Shown in pieces: positions 34,002-42,932 of a stretch of 64,000 nt of DNA. How positions within the stretch are numbered: position 1 is the stretch's first letter; every line of letters starts with the position of its first letter. The DNA is from Thermodesulfobacterium hydrogeniphilum (GTDB taxonomy: Bacteria; Desulfobacterota; Thermodesulfobacteria; Thermodesulfobacteriales; Thermodesulfobacteriaceae). The position numbers and the translations under genes were made by a program. Location: the NCBI RefSeq assembly GCF_000746255.1, contig NZ_JQKW01000007.1:62001-126000 (forward strand), given 5' to 3'. The notes under the pieces are model-generated. The model was not told where the DNA came from, did no database searches, and saw only the letters and a list, made by a program, of their open reading frames with translations.

Positions 34002-34085
34002 ATGAGAGGTTATAACTGGAACGATATAGAAGTAAGCTTAAAGGAGCGGGCTTATGAGTGGAAATACTATTGGTCATCTTTTTAG
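34002..34085 (+). other. Possible leader peptide rich in Tyr and Trp upstream of aroC
   Basis: A 27-codon frame begins ATG at 34002 (MRGYNWNDIEVSLKERAYEW...) and ends TAG at 34085, overlapping the aroC start at 34054 in another frame. Eight of 27 residues are aromatic, three of them Trp and four Tyr. A TATAAT (33991-33996) places a possible transcript start right at this ATG. No terminator or anti-terminator hairpins are evident, and there is no Shine-Dalgarno for the leader itself. It may be chance. Confidence 0.25.
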
Positions 34086-35154
34086 AGTTACTACTTTTGG
34101 TGAATCCCATGGAAAAGCACTTGGGGCTATAGTTGATGGTTGTCCTCCAGGGCTTACCCTAAATGAGGAATATATTCAGAAAGAACTTGACAAAAGAAAA
34201 CCAGGGCAATTTTTGGGACAAACTCCCAGAAAAGAAACAGATAAAGTAGAAATCCTTTCAGGGGTTTTTAATGGCTATACCATAGGAACTCCTATAGCTC
34301 TTTTAATCTACAATGTAGATGTCAAATCTTCTGCTTATGAGCCAATAAAAGATGTTTTCAGACCTGGGCATGCAGATTTTACTTATTTTATAAAATATGG
34401 AGGTTTTAGAGACTACAGAGGAGGAGGAAGAAGCAGTGGAAGAGAAACTGTTGCAAGAGTAGCTGCTGGAGCTATAGCTAAAAAAATTCTGGAAGAATAT
34501 AATATTGATATAATAGCTTATACTATTGCTCTTGGGGGGATAGAAGCAAAAGAGAGGAATTTAGAAGTAATCTATCAAAATCGTTTATATTGTCCTGATA
34601 TGGAGGCTTATCAAAAGATGTGTGAAAGAATAGAAGAAGTTAAAAAAGAAGGAGATTCCTTAGGGGGAGTAATTGAAGTTTTAATAAAAGGTGTTCCTGC
34701 AGGATTGGGAGAGCCTGTTTTTGATAAACTTGAAGCAGATTTGGCTAAAGCCCTTTTAAGCATAGGAGCAGTAAAAGCTATGGAAATAGGCTCAGGTTTT
34801 AAAGCGGCTTATATGAAAGGTTCTGAAAATAATGATCCCATAAGCTCTCAGGGCTTTTTAAAAAATGATGCAGGAGGAATCTTAGGGGGTATTTCTTCAG
34901 GTCAGGATATAATTATAAGAGTTGCAGTTAAACCTATTCCAAGTATAAGAAAAAACCAAAAAACTATTAGAGAAAATAAAGAAGAAGTAGAGATCTCCAT
35001 AGGTGGAAGACATGATATTTCTGCTATTCCAAGAATTGTTCCAGTAGTAGAAGCTATGGTGAGAATAGTTTTAGCAGATCACCTTTTAAGACAACTTGCT
35101 AATTTAGCTTTTCAAAAGAGACTTAAATTTCCTGAATTTTTTGATTTATCCTAA
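34054..35154 (+). CDS. aroC: Chorismate synthase
   Basis: 366 residues, the FMN-dependent enzyme converting EPSP to chorismate. MSGNTIGHLFRVTTFGESHG is the family N-terminus, DFTYFIKYGGFRDYRGGGRS carries the FMN and phosphate contacts near residue 110, GRETVARVAAGAIAKK follows, and GGIXGGISSGQD-type (GILGGISSGQDIIIRV) is near 278, with IGGRHDISAIPRIVPVVEAM near 312. AAAGGAG precedes the ATG by 7 nt. It is alone on the plus strand and convergent with the PEP carboxylase gene, overlapping by 9 bp. Confidence 0.96.
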   Translation: MSGNTIGHLFRVTTFGESHGKALGAIVDGCPPGLTLNEEYIQKELDKRKPGQFLGQTPRKETDKVEILSGVFNGYTIGTPIALLIYNVDVKSSAYEPIKDVFRPGHADFTYFIKYGGFRDYRGGGRSSGRETVARVAAGAIAKKILEEYNIDIIAYTIALGGIEAKERNLEVIYQNRLYCPDMEAYQKMCERIEEVKKEGDSLGGVIEVLIKGVPAGLGEPVFDKLEADLAKALLSIGAVKAMEIGSGFKAAYMKGSENNDPISSQGFLKNDAGGILGGISSGQDIIIRVAVKPIPSIRKNQKTIRENKEEVEISIGGRHDISAIPRIVPVVEAMVRIVLADHLLRQLANLAFQKRLKFPEFFDLS

Positions 35155-36626
35155 AAATTTTCTTAAATAAGCAGCTTCTATCAAGAGATCTCCTAAATTA
35201 GAAGTTTTTCCTTTTTTTAACTTTTTAAGTAAATTATTGGTTACTTCTTTATGATTTAAATTAGATTCATATTTCAGGTTTAAATTGTTTAGTAATTCTA
35301 AAGATTTTATGATTTTATTTTTGATTTCTTCAGATAATAGTTCTAAACATTTGGGATTGAAATACTGTAAGGCTATGGATAAATTGTAATCCAAATTTTT
35401 GTAGATATTTTTAATTTCTACAAGGTCTTCCTTGGTTAAACAGCTCAAGCCCAGTATTTCAGGCGGTAGTCCTATAGAATAACATGCTGCACAAAAACTT
35501 ATAACTCTTGGAAGAGTAATTCCTTTCACACTTCTTGCATATCCAAAAAGTCCTATATGAAGCTTTCTCATTCTTCTTCTGGGAACATATTTGGCGATTT
35601 CATTTATAGCAGGAGCAATAGAAACTATCACAGTGTGATAATCCTTTGAAACTTTTTCAATAATTTTTTTGCAAAAATTTTCATCAACTTCTCCCAAAGG
35701 ATGGCGGATAAAAGTTTTAAGTTTTTTAATAGCGTTTATTACGTCTTCAATAGGAAAATCATATTTAAAAGCAGACTGAACAGTAAAAGTTTCTACAGAT
35801 GGATATTCTGTAATTACTTTGTTTACTGTATATGGAGAAAGATTTCCTCTGAAAGGAGGGGTTCCTACTCCTAAAATAGGGTATATTTCTATTTCCAGAT
35901 CATTAGAAAGTTTTTCTAATTTTTTTAAAGCTACTTTTATACCCAAAACAGCACTTATCATTCCATAATTCATAGCTGGATCTGAACGTGCTAAAAAACT
36001 CTTAGATATTTAAAATGTTTATCTTTTAAGTATTCCTTTAAAATTTTGTCTATATTAAAAAGGGAATTAAGATCTTCAAAAAGAGGAATTACATTTATAG
36101 TTTCTGGTAAAAATTCTCCTACCCATTCAGCAACTGTAATATCATTCTCGTAGATCTTATGATGTTGAATCCCGGAGATAAAATTTTTATAAAAATAATA
36201 AATGCGGTTCAATTCCTTAGCAGAAGTGGTCATAGGGAGTATAACTTCAAAAATAGGAGCTATAGAATCTCCATAAAAAATTTTAGCTACATCTAAAGAA
36301 CGGGGAATGCTTTCTAAAGCCTCAACTAATATTTTAGCTTCTTCTTTTTCTACAGTTGGATTAGGAACTCTTAAGGTTAAAAATACATCTCTACCAAGTA
36401 TTTTATTTTTAAAAAAGTGAGGATATTTTGTAAGTAGCTTTTTTACTACAAAATCATCTACTTCCTTTCCTTCACTATCCCACATTTGTTCATCACATCC
36501 CAGATGGGAAAAAGCATAATAAGCCTCTTGAATTTCATCTTCTCCTGACATATCACTATGCTCTGCAAAAAAGGGCACAGATACATTATCAGGATGTTGA
36601 GTTGACATAACCCTTGGGATCTTCAT
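35146..36626 (-). pseudogene. Archaeal-type phosphoenolpyruvate carboxylase, split by a one-base frameshift
   Basis: The N-terminal frame (211 codons, ATG 36626, Shine-Dalgarno AGGAA) begins MKIPRVMSTQHPDN and includes EHSDMSGEDEIQEAYYAF; it stops at TAG (35991). The C-terminal frame continues with MNYGMISAVLG and holds RRRMRKLHIGLFGYARS, ending at 35146. Adding one T to the six-T run (plus strand A run 35993-35998) gives an unbroken RVFLARSDPAMNYG, exactly the expected family stretch. The joined protein would be about 493 residues, the normal PpcA/PEPC_2 length. Homologues carboxylate PEP to oxaloacetate. Everything else is conserved, so a sequencing or assembly error, or recent mutation, is as likely as true decay. 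Confidence 0.85.
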
Positions 36627-36674
36627 GCACTATTCCTAAAAGGAATATAAAATTTATAAAAATTAATAAATATT

Positions 36675-36899
36675 TTAAACTAATAGATCCAGAATTTCAA
36701 TAGAACACTTTATTTTTAAATTATTTTGAAGTAGTTCTCTTAGGAATATGTAATTTTTAGGATGAAAATGGAGTTTGGCTAAACCAGTTTTACCATCTAT
36801 TATAGTTAGAACAGCTAAATGATCATACCCTTCCAAAATGAATTTTAAAAAAGCAAGTTTAGAAGGATCAATTTTGATAATCAAAATTGAACTTTTCAT
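36675..36899 (-). CDS. DUF4911-domain protein
   Basis: 74 residues with the DUF4911 pattern: IDPSKLAFLKFILEGYDHLA then VLTIIDGKTGLAKLHFHP and a C-terminal leucine-rich helix. The function is unknown, as for the family. The ATG lacks a ribosome site and lies 19 bp after the hairpin terminator of the cold-shock gene, so expression may depend on read-through or an unseen promoter. PEP carboxylase follows at 48 bp, and a short ATTCC/GGAAT inverted repeat lies just before that gene. Confidence 0.6.
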   Translation of the reverse strand: MKSSILIIKIDPSKLAFLKFILEGYDHLAVLTIIDGKTGLAKLHFHPKNYIFLRELLQNNLKIKCSIEILDLLV

Positions 36900-36918
36900 A
36901 AAGGAAAGATATGAGAAA

Positions 36919-36938
36919 GGGAGGGAAAAATCCCTCCC
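36919..36938 (-). terminator. Intrinsic terminator after the cold-shock gene
   Basis: Perfect 8-bp stem GGGAGGGA / TCCCTCCC with a 4-nt loop, followed on the minus strand by TTTCTCAT, a short weak U-tract. It lies 21 bp after the csp stop. Confidence 0.75.
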
Positions 36939-36959
36939 AAATAGACTTAGTTAAAGAAT

Positions 36960-37202
36960 TTAATCTTGCTCTTTTTTAGGTGATCTTCTGGGGTTACCAC
37001 CACCAAGAACTTTAACCTTAGATGCCTGTTCACCCTTAGGACCCTGAACTACTTCAAATTCTACAGTTTGTCCTTCCTTAAGGGTTTTAAAACCAGGCAT
37101 GTCAATGGCAGAGTAGTGCACAAACACATCTCCGCCATCATCCTTGGAAATAAAACCATACCCCTTCTTCTCATCAAACCACTTAACCTTACCTTTAAAC
37201 AT
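36960..37202 (-). CDS. Cold-shock domain protein
   Basis: 80 residues from the ATG at 37202, with AAGGAGG 9 nt upstream; a TTG at 37211 is excluded. The protein is a single OB-fold with RNP1 [10 protein letters not shown] and RNP2 DVFVHYSAI, then the usual [18 protein letters not shown] basic tail ([13 protein letters not shown]) extends about ten residues past typical CspA. It binds single-stranded RNA/DNA as a chaperone. A 12-bp palindrome AATTGATCAATT (37358-37369) lies in the long AT-rich upstream region, of unknown meaning. A terminator follows. Confidence 0.94.
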   Translation of the reverse strand: MFKGKVKWFDEKKGYGFISKDDGGDVFVHYSAIDMPGFKTLKEGQTVEFEVVQGPKGEQASKVKVLGGGNPRRSPKKEQD

Positions 37203-37440
37203 GTTACACAAACCTCCTTAAAATTTTTCTATTAAAATTAAACCTACCTCTAAAAATTTTTTTGTAAAGAGGTAATTTTAAAAATTTTTCAAAAAATTAA
37301 ATTTTTAAAATTTTCATCTTAAATAATAGTTTTTAATTATTTGGTTTGAGATTTGAGAATTGATCAATTTGTTAGTAATTTAAAAAAAACAGTTTTTTAG
37401 AATTGTAACTTTCAAAAATAATATTATTTTACTAAAGGAA

Positions 37441-38682
37441 ATGAAAATAAAAGAATATATTTCATTTAAAGATAATCCTTTAAAAATAAAAAACTTTCGT
37501 TTTTTTATTTTGGGACATTTTATTTCTTTCACAGGAACATGGATTCAAAATACAGCTCAAACCTGGTTAGTATATGAGTTAACCAAGTCTTCTTATTATT
37601 TAGGCTTATTTAATTTGATTAGCTCTTCTCCTATTATTTTTTTTAGCTTTTTATCTGGCTTGATTATAGATTTTTTTGATAGAAAAAAATTGCTTATCAC
37701 CATCGTTTCATTAGCTATTTTTCCTTCCCTTATTTTGGGAATTTTGACTCAAACTGGAAAAATAACCTTCTGGATAATTACTTTTTTAAGCTTGTTTTCC
37801 ACCTGTTTATCTGGTATAGATGTTCCTTTAAGACAGGTGTTTATTAGTGAAATAGTTCCTATGGAATATATTGTGAAAGCTATTTCTTTTCAGTCGTTAT
37901 CTTTTAATACAGCACGCATGATAGGACCTTTTGTTGCTGGTTTAATAATTTCTTATATGAATTTATACGAATGTTTTTATATAAATGCCTTGAGTTTTGT
38001 CCCCTTTTTAATTTTTTTAATTTTTTGGATAAGACCTTTATCTAATCGTTCTTCAATTTCTAAGAAAAAGATGGAAATAAAAAAATCTTATAAAGAGCTT
38101 TTTCATTTTTTAAGGAAGAAAAAAAATATTTTGTCAGTTATTTTAACAGTATGTATTTTTACTTTTTTTGGAGCTTCAGTATTGGTTATACTTCCTGTAA
38201 TAGTTTATAAATTCTATGAAGGTGGAGGAAAAGAATTTGGATTTTTATCTTCTATGATAGGGATAGGAGCTATTCTTGGTGCTACCTCTGTAATATTTAG
38301 AAAGGCTGTGGAAGATAAACTCTTTAATATTCTATTAGCCACCATTTTGCTTAGCATAAGCATTTTGGGGTTAAGTTGGATTACCAAATGGGTATTTACT
38401 ACTATTTTCTGTATTTTTATAGGTTTTTCTTTTACTAATTTTTTCCCTGTGGCTAATAGCTATATTCAAGAAAATACACCTTCTGAATTGAGGGGAAGAG
38501 TTATAAGCCTTTTCACTTTATCCTTTTTAGGTATCTACCCTATAGGCAATTTTTTTATGGGTTTATTAGCCGAAAAATTTGATTTGCCTCTTCTTTTAAC
38601 AATTTATGCAATTCTATTAATAAGTTTAAATTTCCCTTTGATAAAATTTGCTAAAAATAAAAGTTTAAAAATAAAAAGTTAA
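37441..38682 (+). CDS. MFS transporter, enterobactin-exporter-like (MFS_3)
   Basis: 413 residues with about 12 hydrophobic helices. The N-terminus RFFILGHFISFTGTWIQNTA, with LSGLIIDFFDRKKLLI as the loop 2-3 motif A variant (G-x-x-x-D-x-x-x-R-K), places it in the MFS_3/EntS-type subfamily. The second half begins near residue 225 with FLRKKKNILSVILTV. Members export diverse small molecules; the substrate cannot be told. CTAAAGGAA abuts the ATG. It lies 38 bp before the hybrid kinase, which has its own apparent promoter. Confidence 0.85.
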   Translation: MKIKEYISFKDNPLKIKNFRFFILGHFISFTGTWIQNTAQTWLVYELTKSSYYLGLFNLISSSPIIFFSFLSGLIIDFFDRKKLLITIVSLAIFPSLILGILTQTGKITFWIITFLSLFSTCLSGIDVPLRQVFISEIVPMEYIVKAISFQSLSFNTARMIGPFVAGLIISYMNLYECFYINALSFVPFLIFLIFWIRPLSNRSSISKKKMEIKKSYKELFHFLRKKKNILSVILTVCIFTFFGASVLVILPVIVYKFYEGGGKEFGFLSSMIGIGAILGATSVIFRKAVEDKLFNILLATILLSISILGLSWITKWVFTTIFCIFIGFSFTNFFPVANSYIQENTPSELRGRVISLFTLSFLGIYPIGNFFMGLLAEKFDLPLLLTIYAILLISLNFPLIKFAKNKSLKIKS

Positions 38683-38684
38683 CA

Positions 38685-38712
38685 TTGATTAAATAAAAAA
38701 GCAAAGTAAAAT
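38685..38712 (+). promoter_or_regulatory. Promoter of the PAS hybrid kinase, predicted leaderless
   Basis: TTGATT (38685-38690), 16-bp spacer, TAAAAT (38707-38712), then 9 nt to the ATG at 38722. No ribosome site lies between, so transcription should begin at or within a few bases of the start codon. Confidence 0.5.
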
Positions 38713-38721
38713 AACATTTAT

Positions 38722-40476
38722 ATGGATCCTGTTGAGAAAAAAATTTTAGATAATTTAAATATAGGTATTTTATTAATTGATAATAATTTTGAAGTTCAAT
38801 ATACAAATAAAAAAGCTAAAGAGATTTTTAAAAAAGACTTTTTGGTAAGGCAGACCTGTTATTCTTTAATTTTTGATAGTGATCAACCCTGTGCTAATTG
38901 TTTGAAAAAGTATCTTTCTGGAGAAAAACCTAAAATTGTTTCTAATCTAAGTATATTAGGGAATTTATATATTGTAGAGTATAACTATTTAAATAAGAAT
39001 GAGTTTCTGATTTTATTTAAAGAAATAGAAGATCATGAATATTATAAAAAAAGTTTTTTTGAATTATTAGATAAACTTCCTGTTCTGATAATTTTTTTAA
39101 AAAAAGGGAAAATTAAAAATGTTAACAAAGCTACCAAAGAGCTTTTAAATTATAAAAAAGATGAATTATTAGGTAAAAATTTTATAGATCTTTTAGCTTC
39201 TTCTGAAGAGAAGATGAAATTTGAAAAATGGTTTCATGATATATTAATTAAAGAAAATGAAACATGTAATTTTTTAATTTTAACCAAGGAAAATGAGACC
39301 AAATCTATTTTAGGAAGAGCTTTTTTATTGGAGGATATAGATAAAGAAAAAATTTTCGTAATAACAGGCATAGATGTTTCAGATATTATAGAATTAAAGA
39401 AAAAGGCTGAGGAACTTTATAAAAATCAAACTTTTTCAGATTTTTTAAAAAGTTTGATTCACGATTTTAACAATATTTTACAAATAACGAATAAATATAT
39501 AAAAAATATAGAAAATAATCTGGAAAATCCAGAAGAAATAAAAAAATATGTTCTTTTAGCAGAAAAAACACTTGATTCATGGATAGATTTAAACAAGTTA
39601 CTGTTGGATTATACCAAAGAAGTAAAAGACACTATATCTTCTAAAATAGAAATTATTTCATTTTTAAAGAATAATTTAGAATTATTTCAAATAATAGCAG
39701 GACCTAAAATTAATATTCTATTGGATTTTGATTATTTAATATCTGTATGGATCTCTGGAGATGAATCTTTTTGGCGTTATATATTTTTAAATTTTATAAA
39801 CAATGCTAAGGATGCTATGGAAGGAGAAGGAGAGATTGAAATCAAATTGAGATCTCAAATAGAATCTGATAAAACTCAATATTTAGTAATCTGTATAAGA
39901 GATACAGGATGCGGTATACCAGAAGAGAATTTAGAAAAAATTTTTCAGCCCTATTTTACTACCAAAGAAAAAAGTAGTGGGTTAGGTTTATTTTTAATAA
40001 AAAATCATATAGAAAACATGGGAGGTAAAATAGAAGTTGAAAGCCAGGTAGGAAAAGGGACTGTTTTTAAAGTTTATATTCCGATTTTGAAAATAAAAAA
40101 GATAGGAAATAAAAAAATACGCAAACCAGAAGAAATTTCAATTATTTTAATAGAAGATGAAGAGGCTATTAGGAATAGCTTGGAAGAATTTTTGAAATTA
40201 GAGGGATATAAAGTGTATTCTTTTTCAAATTTCAAGGAATTCAAAGATAAGATGAAAAAAATTAAAAAAGTTGATTTGTTAATAAGTGATTTTCATTTAC
40301 CTGATATAGAAGGACCAAGTTTTTACAGATTTTTAAAAGAAAAGTTTCCCGATGTAGAAGTAATTTTCCTTACAGGAGATATTTTGACTCTTGCAGAACT
40401 CCCAAGTTATAGAATGCTTTTAAAGCCTTTTAAATTAGAAGAAATAATTTTAAAAATAAAAGAAGTTCTCCAGTGA
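38722..40476 (+). CDS. Soluble PAS hybrid histidine kinase (PAS-PAS-HK-REC)
   Basis: 584 residues without membrane helices. PAS 1 (about 8-105) carries cysteines in the pattern TCYSLIFDSDQPCANC. PAS 2 (about 110-225) has NYKKDELLGKNFIDLLAS. The dimerisation helix holds His247 in LIHDFNNILQ, a NtrB/HWE-unlike 'HDFNN' box. HATPase motifs are INNAKDAMEGEG, IRDTGCGI and SSGLGLFLIKNH. The C-terminal receiver (about 472-584) has Asp523 (LLISDFHLPDIEG). The absence of an output domain implies a phosphorelay partner elsewhere. The end overlaps the GTG of the recombinase by 4 bp. The Cys-rich PAS may sense redox or metals; this is an inference. Confidence 0.88.
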   Translation: MDPVEKKILDNLNIGILLIDNNFEVQYTNKKAKEIFKKDFLVRQTCYSLIFDSDQPCANCLKKYLSGEKPKIVSNLSILGNLYIVEYNYLNKNEFLILFKEIEDHEYYKKSFFELLDKLPVLIIFLKKGKIKNVNKATKELLNYKKDELLGKNFIDLLASSEEKMKFEKWFHDILIKENETCNFLILTKENETKSILGRAFLLEDIDKEKIFVITGIDVSDIIELKKKAEELYKNQTFSDFLKSLIHDFNNILQITNKYIKNIENNLENPEEIKKYVLLAEKTLDSWIDLNKLLLDYTKEVKDTISSKIEIISFLKNNLELFQIIAGPKINILLDFDYLISVWISGDESFWRYIFLNFINNAKDAMEGEGEIEIKLRSQIESDKTQYLVICIRDTGCGIPEENLEKIFQPYFTTKEKSSGLGLFLIKNHIENMGGKIEVESQVGKGTVFKVYIPILKIKKIGNKKIRKPEEISIILIEDEEAIRNSLEEFLKLEGYKVYSFSNFKEFKDKMKKIKKVDLLISDFHLPDIEGPSFYRFLKEKFPDVEVIFLTGDILTLAELPSYRMLLKPFKLEEIILKIKEVLQ

Positions 40477-41369
40477 TTCAAAGATTAAAGGCTTTTTTGA
40501 AATTTTTATCCACAGAAAGACAATATTCTTCTAATACTGTTAAAAGCTATGAAAGAGATTTAAAGAATTTTTTAAATTTTCTGAAAGATTTAAAGATTGA
40601 AAATTTAGAAGAGATACAAGTTATACATTTAAGGTATTATCAGCTTTATTTAAAAAAGAATAATTGCGAGCCAACTACTATAGCAAGAAAACTGAGTAGT
40701 TTAAGAAGTTTTTTTAAATTTCTTTATAAAAATCAACTAATAAAACAAAATTTAGCCAATTATTTAACTAATCCCAAGATACCTAAAAAGATACCTTCTA
40801 TCCCTACTGAAGAAGAAATAAATAATTTTATTGAGGAAATAAAAGAAGAAGATTTTTTAAGTTTAAGAGACAGGGCTTTATTAGAATTAATTTATGGTTC
40901 AGGCCTTAGAGTAGGTGAAGTCTCAAATCTTACTATTGATCAAATAAATATAAAATTAAAGATAATAAGAGTTTTGGGAAAAGGTAAAAAAGAAAGGATT
41001 GTCCCTTTTGGTAAAAAAGCTTATGAAGCTTTAGAAAAATATTTGGTAGTTCGTCAAAGATTATTATCAAATTTAAAAAAGGATAATCCTTTTGTATTCT
41101 TAAATTTTAGAGGAGAAAAGCTTACAGATAGAGGAATTAGATATATTATTAAAAAATGGGGACAAAAAAAGGGAATATCATATTTACATCCTCACACCTT
41201 GAGGCATGCTTTTGCTACTCATCTTTTAAATGCAGGAGCAGATTTGAGAAGTATTCAGAAAATGCTTGGGCATTCTTCTTTAGTCACTACAGAGATTTAT
41301 ACCAAGGTCAATTATGAACATCTTCTTAAGATTTACATGAAAGCTCATCCAAGGGCTAAGGAAAAATAA
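40473..41369 (+). CDS. Tyrosine recombinase XerC/XerD family
   Basis: 298 residues, GTG start overlapping the kinase stop. An N-terminal SAM-like DNA-binding domain (ERQYSSNTVKSYERDLKNF near residue 15) precedes the catalytic domain: Arg in YGSGLRVGEVSNL near 147, Lys in VLGKGKKERIVPF near 173, HTLRHAFATHLLNAGADL near 243, GHSSLVTTEIYTKV with the nucleophile Tyr near 279. All six active residues appear. The size suits the chromosome-dimer resolvase XerC/D rather than a phage integrase, and no integration remnants are around. Whether it is XerC or XerD cannot be said. Confidence 0.88.
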   Translation: MIQRLKAFLKFLSTERQYSSNTVKSYERDLKNFLNFLKDLKIENLEEIQVIHLRYYQLYLKKNNCEPTTIARKLSSLRSFFKFLYKNQLIKQNLANYLTNPKIPKKIPSIPTEEEINNFIEEIKEEDFLSLRDRALLELIYGSGLRVGEVSNLTIDQINIKLKIIRVLGKGKKERIVPFGKKAYEALEKYLVVRQRLLSNLKKDNPFVFLNFRGEKLTDRGIRYIIKKWGQKKGISYLHPHTLRHAFATHLLNAGADLRSIQKMLGHSSLVTTEIYTKVNYEHLLKIYMKAHPRAKEK

Positions 41370-41438
41370 AAATTCTCTTGGAAAAAGAAATTTTCGTAAT
41401 AAAATAGGAGAGAAATTTTATTTAGGTGGGGGAACTTT

Positions 41439-42932
41439 ATGATAGAGGAGTCTCAAGTCATAAAGGTTAGGCATGAAAAATTGCAAAAATTGAAAGAGAT
41501 GGGATTAAAGCTTTATCCAAATGATTTTCGTCCCAAGGACAAAGCTAAGTATATAAAAGATATTTATAAAAATTTTACTCAGGAAGAGCTTGAGAAAAAA
41601 GAATATGAATTTTCCTTAGCTGGAAGATTAATGGCTAAAAGAGAAATGGGAAAGCTTATTTTTGCCCATATTCAGGATGAAACAGATAGAATTCAAATTT
41701 TGGTAGCAAAATCTGAAATTTCAGCAGAGGATTTCAAGTTTTTTAAAAAATTTGTAGATATAGGAGATATTATAGGAGTTAAAGGAAGATTAATAAAAAC
41801 TAAAACAGGCGAGATAACTATTTTAGTAAAAGATCTAAAACTTCTTACCAAAGCTCTTAGACCTCTTCCTGAAAAATATCATGGTCTTAAAGACACAGAA
41901 TTGAGATATAGAATGCGTTATGTGGATTTGATAATGAATCCAGAGGTTAGAGAGCTTTTTAAAACCAGAACCAGAATAATTCAATACATTAGAGATTATT
42001 TTATTTCTGAGGGTTTTTTAGAAGTAGAAACACCTATGATGCATCCTATTGCAGGTGGTGCTGCAGCCAGACCTTTTATCACTTATCATAATGCCTTAGA
42101 TATGAATTTATATTTAAGAATAGCTCCAGAACTTTATTTAAAAAGGCTTATTGTAGGCGGGTTTGAGAAAGTTTTTGAATTGAATAGAAATTTCAGAAAC
42201 GAAGGAGTTTCAAGCAGACATAATCCCGAATTTACTATGCTGGAATTTTACGAAGCTTATGCTACTTATGAAGATCTTATGAAAAGAACAGAAGAGCTTT
42301 TTTATAGTCTTGCTTTAGAAATTAAAGGAAGCGCTAAAATTACTTATCAAGATTATGAAATAGATTTTACTCCTCCTTGGCAGAGAGTAGAGTTTTTAAA
42401 AGCAATTACTGAACTTGGTGGAGTTCCTGAGGAAGTTTTATATAATAAAGAAAAACTGATAAATTTTGCTAAGGAAAAAGGGATAGAACTTAATCTAAAA
42501 GATCCAAGAATTGGAAAATGGTGGACCAAACTGTTTGAGGAACTGGTTGAACCAAAGCTTATTCAGCCGACTTTTGTGATAAAATTTCCTATAGAGGTTT
42601 CACCTCTTGCCAGAAGAAATGATGAAAATCCAGATTTTGCAGATAGATTTGAATTATATATTGCAGGGAAAGAAGTAGCAAATGCCTTTTCAGAGTTAAA
42701 TGATCCTAAGGATCAAAGAATAAGATTTGAAGAACAATTAAAATTAAGAGAAGTAGATGAAGAAATTCCTCCTGAAATTGATGAAGATTTTATCCGAGCT
42801 TTAGAATATGGTATGCCTCCTTGTGCAGGAGAAGGTATAGGAATTGACAGGGTGGTAATGATTTTTACTGACAGCCCATCTATCAGAGAGGTAATATTAT
42901 TTCCTCATTTAAGACGAAAAGAAGACTTATAA
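41439..42932 (+). CDS. lysS: Lysyl-tRNA synthetase, class II
   Basis: 497 residues. The N-terminal OB-fold anticodon domain (about 60-150: EFSLAGRLMAKREMGKLIFA) is followed by class II catalytic motifs: motif 1 LFKTRTRIIQYIRDYFIS with VETPMMHPIAGGAAARPF, motif 2 FRNEGVSSRHNPEFTMLEFYEAY, and motif 3 GIGIDRVVMIFTDSPSIREV at the end. The length is usual. Ribosome site GTGGGGGAAC about 7 nt before the ATG. LolC follows immediately, the lysS-lolCDE order being common in this group of bacteria. Confidence 0.96.
   Translation: MIEESQVIKVRHEKLQKLKEMGLKLYPNDFRPKDKAKYIKDIYKNFTQEELEKKEYEFSLAGRLMAKREMGKLIFAHIQDETDRIQILVAKSEISAEDFKFFKKFVDIGDIIGVKGRLIKTKTGEITILVKDLKLLTKALRPLPEKYHGLKDTELRYRMRYVDLIMNPEVRELFKTRTRIIQYIRDYFISEGFLEVETPMMHPIAGGAAARPFITYHNALDMNLYLRIAPELYLKRLIVGGFEKVFELNRNFRNEGVSSRHNPEFTMLEFYEAYATYEDLMKRTEELFYSLALEIKGSAKITYQDYEIDFTPPWQRVEFLKAITELGGVPEEVLYNKEKLINFAKEKGIELNLKDPRIGKWWTKLFEELVEPKLIQPTFVIKFPIEVSPLARRNDENPDFADRFELYIAGKEVANAFSELNDPKDQRIRFEEQLKLREVDEEIPPEIDEDFIRALEYGMPPCAGEGIGIDRVVMIFTDSPSIREVILFPHLRRKEDL

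Noticed and set aside
37358-37369. 12-bp palindrome AATTGATCAATT upstream of csp
   Set aside because: Isolated, short and AT-rich; such sequences arise by chance at this composition. Noted under csp only.
38722-41369. Integrative element suggested by a tyrosine recombinase
   Set aside because: The protein has XerC/D size and neighbours are housekeeping genes; no att repeats, no tRNA junction and no phage genes are seen.
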